NCBI GenBank assembly: GCA_028718045.1
Contig: JAQUMQ010000050.1
Coordinates: 1-8,403, forward strand
Origin: Actinomycetota bacterium
Lineage (GTDB): Bacteria; Actinomycetota; Humimicrobiia; Humimicrobiales; Humimicrobiaceae
Direction of reading: 5' to 3'
DNA: 8,403 bases
Both the position numbers and the translations under genes were made by a program. Below are positions 5,442-8,403 of the stretch, piece by piece; within the stretch, counting starts at the first letter, position 1; each line of letters starts with the position of its first letter. The notes beneath the pieces were generated by a model. That model was not told where the DNA came from and did no database searches. It saw nothing but the letters and a program-made list of their open reading frames with translations.

Positions 5442-6926
5442 ATGGGTAATATAAATACAGACGGCATCCAACACAGATCGATATTAAAAAAAATCGCCAG
5501 AAGAATAATGATTGAAAGAGGGCTTGTCGCTGACTTTCCCGCCAATGTGTCCGAAGAGCTTAAAAAAATCAATGAACCAGAAGAAAAATACGAAAAATCG
5601 ATCCGCGATCTCAGACATCTTCCTTGGTGTTCGATCGATAATGACGATTCACTCGATTTGGATCAGCTGACAATTGCCTGGACTGAATCAACTGAACTTA
5701 ACAATATAATGATAGCCATTGCCGATGTCGATGCACTGGTGAAAAAAGATTCTGTCATTGACTGTCATGCCAAAAAAAATACAACTTCAATTTATACCGT
5801 TGCGGAAACGTTTCCAATGCTACCCGAAAAACTCTCGACAAACCTTACTTCTCTAAACCATGAATCAGACCGGCTTGCCATTGTCATCGAAATTATGCTG
5901 TCTTCAGATGGTTTTCTTAAAAGTTCAAAGATATATAGGGCACTGGTAAACAATCATGCAAAACTGGCTTACAACAGCGTGGCAAGCTGGCTGGAAGGGA
6001 AAAGCCCTATGCCGTCGGTGATCGGCACCATTTCCGGCATGGAAGAAAACATACGGTTGCAGGACAAACTTGCGCAAAAGCTTAAAACACTGCGCTATTT
6101 AAATGGCGCGCTTGACTTTGAAACAATTGAAGTCCGTCCTGTTTTCTGCGGAGATGAATTAAAAAATCTCGTACCCGACAATAGGAACCGTGCAAAGGAT
6201 ATAATAGAAGAGTTCATGATTTGTGCAAATAGAATCATTGTGCAATATCTTTCATCAAAACATTTCCCAACTTTTCGCCGTGTCGTCCGCGTACCCAAAT
6301 ACTGGGATAAGATAATCGAAATTGCAAAAGAACAAGGTTCGGTTTTGCCAAAGAAACCAGACTCTAAAGCTTTGGAACAATTCCTGTCAACGGCAAAGAC
6401 GATTGACCCTGTGCATTTCCCAGATCTTTCCCTTAGCATTATCAAGCTTTTGGGTTCAGGAGAATACGTTGCTCAGTTTCAGGAAGATAAGCCTGCCGGG
6501 CATTTTGGTCTTGCCGTCAAGGATTATGCCCATTGCACTGCACCAAACCGCCGATATCCCGATATAATTACGCAGCGATTGCTTAAGGCTGCATTAAACG
6601 GCAGCCATATACCATACGAGAAAAAGGAGCTTAGAAGACTCGCAAAACATTGCACGCGAAAGGAGGATGAAGTAAAAAAAGCTGAGCGACAGGTATTAAA
6701 ATCTGCCGCAGCAATATTGCTTGAGTCAAGGATCGGAGAACAGTTTGATGCCATCATAACAGGAGCTTCCAACAAAGGAACGTGGGTAAGGCTTATGGAC
6801 CCTCCCGTTGAAGGAAAACTGGTAAACGGCTTTAAAAATATGAGGGTCGGCACCAAACTTTGCGTAAAATTAATCCGTACGGACATAAATAACGGCTACA
6901 TCGATTTCGGGAAAGTAGAATTATAA
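5442..6926 (+). CDS. Compact RNB-domain 3'-5' exoribonuclease (RNase II/R family)
   Basis: A 494-residue cytoplasmic nuclease predicted to degrade RNA from the 3' end, releasing nucleoside monophosphates with Mg2+. A short N-terminal helical segment (HRSILKKIARRIMIERGLVADFP, 11-33) replaces the cold-shock domains of RNase II and R. The RNB active site is SIDNDDSLDLDQ at 64-75: Asp66, Asp72 and Asp74 match three of the four conserved metal-binding Asp residues, while the fourth position is Gln75. As I recall, IDNDDSxDLDQ is typical of this short subfamily (Deinococcus-type RNase II), so it is not by itself a sign of inactivity. IIEEFMICAN (254-263) and YAHCTAPNRRYPD (362-374) are the family's other RNA-binding and catalytic motifs. 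Residues about 434-494, with GTWVRLMDPPVEGKLV, form a C-terminal S1 domain. The ATG at 5442 follows AAGGTGA at 6 bases. It is divergent from the PstS-like gene and probably monocistronic. The family is secure; the RNA targets are unknown. Confidence 0.93.
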   Translation: MGNINTDGIQHRSILKKIARRIMIERGLVADFPANVSEELKKINEPEEKYEKSIRDLRHLPWCSIDNDDSLDLDQLTIAWTESTELNNIMIAIADVDALVKKDSVIDCHAKKNTTSIYTVAETFPMLPEKLSTNLTSLNHESDRLAIVIEIMLSSDGFLKSSKIYRALVNNHAKLAYNSVASWLEGKSPMPSVIGTISGMEENIRLQDKLAQKLKTLRYLNGALDFETIEVRPVFCGDELKNLVPDNRNRAKDIIEEFMICANRIIVQYLSSKHFPTFRRVVRVPKYWDKIIEIAKEQGSVLPKKPDSKALEQFLSTAKTIDPVHFPDLSLSIIKLLGSGEYVAQFQEDKPAGHFGLAVKDYAHCTAPNRRYPDIITQRLLKAALNGSHIPYEKKELRRLAKHCTRKEDEVKKAERQVLKSAAAILLESRIGEQFDAIITGASNKGTWVRLMDPPVEGKLVNGFKNMRVGTKLCVKLIRTDINNGYIDFGKVEL

Positions 6927-6982
6927 AGATATAATTTCATATGATATGATAAACGTTAGCAATATACATCTTTTCAAAGTCG

Positions 6983-7022
6983 AACCTAATTTATTGATTC
7001 ATATATAAAATAGGTTTTATTT
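6983..7022 (+). terminator. Probable intrinsic terminator of the RNB gene
   Basis: The arms AACCTAATTTA (6983-6993) and TAAAATAGGTT (7006-7016) pair over 11 bp with one mismatch and are followed by a T-rich tail, TTATTT. The hairpin begins 57 bases after the RNB stop and ends before the next promoter, so it separates the RNB and deacetylase units. Confidence 0.5.
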
Positions 7023-7063
7023 ACGCATAAGCAACCTAGCATACGATAACTTTTTAGATGGTA

Positions 7064-7092
7064 TTGACATGACTAAAATTTATTATTTTAAT
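7064..7092 (+). promoter_or_regulatory. Promoter of the polysaccharide deacetylase gene
   Basis: A perfect TTGACA (7064-7069), a 17-base spacer and TTTAAT (7087-7092, 5/6 match) predict a start near 7099 and a leader of about 37 bases. Confidence 0.7.
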
Positions 7093-7135
7093 AATAAAAG
7101 ATCATGATTTATCGATAATCTCTTTTTAAAGTTAA

Positions 7136-7990
7136 ATGATGGGAAAAACAAAAAAAAGTAAATTTTTTCCACTTATTTGCATTCTCATACTATTGACTTT
7201 GTTCTTCACTGCCGCTACTTGCAGCCTTTGTAAAGTTAAACAGGTAGCGGAAACTACGTCTTCGGATGATATGGAAAACAAAACAAACGATACGATATCC
7301 GATACTTCAGTACGAAATACCGAAAAAGAAGAAATACACGTAGAAACTACTAAAGAAACAACAGATGCGGATATATCAAAGATAATCAGAACGGGTATTA
7401 CCCATCACCAAACTAAACAAATTGCACTTACTTTTGATTCGGGATGGCTTTATGAAAACACGGAAGCACTTTTAAACTTACTTGATACATATGATGTAAA
7501 AGCAACGTTTTTTACCAGAGGATTATGGGCAAAGGATCATCCGGATCTTGCCGCAGAAATTGTCAATAAAGGACATGCCTTGGAAAATCATTCCTTGACC
7601 CATGATCATATGACCTTAATGACAGACATGGAAGTCAGAAACGAAATTAGCAAAACAACGGATATAATAAAACAAACGACTAATTATTTACCGCATTTGT
7701 TTCGTCCTCCATATGGTGAATATGATGAAAGGATATTGAAAATATTAAAAGAAGAAGGCTATCCTTATACCATATTATGGACGGTAGACAGTCACGACTG
7801 GGCTGAAGAATTAAATGGAGTAAAAATTACAAAAGATTATCTGGTAAACAGAGTACTGGAAAACGCTTCCGATAACGGCATTATTTTAATGCATGTGGGA
7901 GGTTATGAAACAGTTAAAGCTTTACCTGAGATAATCGATGGTTTAAGATCGGAAGGATATACCCTGGTTAAGGTAAACGACATGCTGTAA
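7136..7990 (+). CDS. Secreted or membrane-anchored polysaccharide deacetylase (NodB/CE4 family)
   Basis: A 284-residue carbohydrate esterase of family 4, which removes N-acetyl groups from cell-wall or extracellular glycans outside the membrane. Residues 1-28 form a basic, hydrophobic signal or anchor. Cys29 and Cys32 follow, but neither has a canonical lipobox (Thr and Leu precede them). A Ser/Thr/Glu-rich linker (about 35-85) leads to the NodB domain with all five motifs: TFDSG at 99-103 (Asp101 the catalytic base), HSLTH at 152-156 (metal-binding His152 and His156), RPPYG at 190-194, the DSHDW motif at 218-222 and LMHVGG with His253. The second Asp of the usual TFDDG is Ser102; variation there is known in PdaA-like members (TFDNG), so activity is plausible. 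Two overlapping ATGs (7136 and 7139) are possible; neither has a strong Shine-Dalgarno. It has its own promoter and faces the GNAT gene convergently. Peptidoglycan is the likeliest substrate, but the sequence does not prove it. Confidence 0.93.
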   Translation: MMGKTKKSKFFPLICILILLTLFFTAATCSLCKVKQVAETTSSDDMENKTNDTISDTSVRNTEKEEIHVETTKETTDADISKIIRTGITHHQTKQIALTFDSGWLYENTEALLNLLDTYDVKATFFTRGLWAKDHPDLAAEIVNKGHALENHSLTHDHMTLMTDMEVRNEISKTTDIIKQTTNYLPHLFRPPYGEYDERILKILKEEGYPYTILWTVDSHDWAEELNGVKITKDYLVNRVLENASDNGIILMHVGGYETVKALPEIIDGLRSEGYTLVKVNDML

Positions 7991-8038
7991 CACAGAAATT
8001 TAAAAAAATATTTCAAAAAAAACAAAATTACAAAAATC

Positions 8039-8403
8039 TTAAATCTTGCTTTTTTTTGTCTTTAAATGACGATTCAGCTTCATGCCAAAGAAATAATAGT
8101 TTATATCGTGATGGAGTGCTTCTCTATAATAGGATCTTTTTGTTATTCTCAGAACTTCAAATCCATTTTTTGCGAAAAATTTTGCTGTTTTCTCCGAATG
8201 AGCAGACAAACAAATACCTGAAATATTTTCGCTTTTAATATAATTTATATAGGTATTTAAAAGAAGAGTGCCCAAACCCTTATTTCTGTATCCCTTTTTT
8301 AAATTTATATGCAGTAATGCAGGATAATATTTCAAATTTATATTTTTAAAAAATTGCCCCTTTAAAAAGCCGTAAAAACACCACCAAAAAAATTTAATAT
8401 TTT
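8039..8403 (-). CDS. GNAT-family N-acetyltransferase, N-terminus cut off by window edge
   Basis: The frame is open from the right edge to a TAA at 8039, giving 120 visible residues and no start inside the window. A TTG at 8335 could open a 98-residue product, but it has no ribosome-binding site and falls inside the fold, so the gene almost certainly continues to the right. Visible parts are WWCFYGFLKGQF at the edge, then YPALLHINLKKGYRNKGLGTLLLNTYI. The GYRNKGLG stretch is the acetyl-CoA pyrophosphate loop (Q/RxxGxG/A), with the following helix. HSEKTAKFFAKNGFEVLR is the usual late-GNAT motif, in which A/N..FY...GF packs near the cofactor. The protein would transfer an acetyl group from acetyl-CoA to an amine; the acceptor cannot be told because the N-terminal substrate side is missing. 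The LHIN strand before the loop resembles GNATs of about 190-210 residues. It converges with the deacetylase gene across 48 A-rich bases that hold no convincing terminator. Confidence 0.85.
   Translation of the reverse strand, partial: NIKFFWWCFYGFLKGQFFKNINLKYYPALLHINLKKGYRNKGLGTLLLNTYINYIKSENISGICLSAHSEKTAKFFAKNGFEVLRITKRSYYREALHHDINYYFFGMKLNRHLKTKKSKI

Noticed and set aside
5372..5572. 66-codon hydrophobic minus-strand frame overlapping the RNB start
   Set aside because: It lies partly over the T-tract spacer and partly antisense to the RNB N-terminus. Its hydrophobicity comes from translating AT-rich DNA.
6095..6445. 116-codon minus-strand frame, with 6524-6886 (minus) and 6322-6567 (plus)
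   Set aside because: Shadows of the RNB gene, whose active-site and S1 motifs are unambiguous in the other frame.
7995..8014. GAAAT/ATTTC inverted repeat between the convergent deacetylase and GNAT genes as a terminator
   Set aside because: Only 5 bp of A-T-dominated stem and no proper T-run after it; easily produced by chance in such A-rich DNA.
8039..8335. A complete 98-residue GNAT protein starting at TTG 8335
   Set aside because: The frame stays open to the window edge, there is no ribosome-binding site at the TTG, and the fold would lack its N-terminal half. A gene cut by the window edge is the better reading.

Overview
The window is AT-rich, with well-formed Shine-Dalgarno sites and sigma-70/sigma-A type promoters. 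It encodes a lipoprotein-type phosphate-binding protein, a secreted NodB-type deacetylase and a small XRE regulator paired with a membrane protein. This fits a low-GC, Gram-positive-like bacterium (Clostridia-like or an uncultured relative), but no ribosomal or other marker gene is present to fix the lineage. I see no rRNA, tRNA, CRISPR array, insertion sequence, phage gene or integration site.

Layout, left to right. (1) Positions 1-548, minus strand: the N-terminal part of a secreted DUF4214 protein that runs off the left edge. (2) 827-2542, minus: a large cytoplasmic protein with a transglutaminase-like Cys/His/Asp motif set and a possible second, degenerate copy near its C-terminus. (3) 2792-3966, minus: a two-gene unit of a small XRE regulator and an 8-helix membrane protein. 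Its consensus promoter is overlapped by a perfect 12-bp inverted repeat. (4) 4225-5217, minus: a PstS-like phosphate-binding lipoprotein, with a 29-bp near-palindrome at its predicted transcription start and a strong hairpin downstream. (5) 5442-6926, plus: a compact RNB-family exoribonuclease, divergent from the PstS gene across a spacer with phased T-tracts. (6) 7136-7990, plus: a secreted polysaccharide deacetylase with its own promoter. (7) 8039-8403, minus: the C-terminal part of a GNAT acetyltransferase that runs off the right edge.

Apart from the regulator/membrane pair, the genes look like separate transcription units with no shared pathway. The cell envelope recurs (DUF4214 protein, membrane protein, PstS lipoprotein, deacetylase). 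I found no convincing new multi-gene system. The most interesting material is regulatory DNA: two strong operator candidates, one upstream inverted repeat and one intrinsically curved spacer. The transglutaminase-like protein is the least understood gene. Two genes are cut by the window edges, and two start codons (2542 and 5217) were chosen on ribosome-binding-site evidence over longer alternatives.
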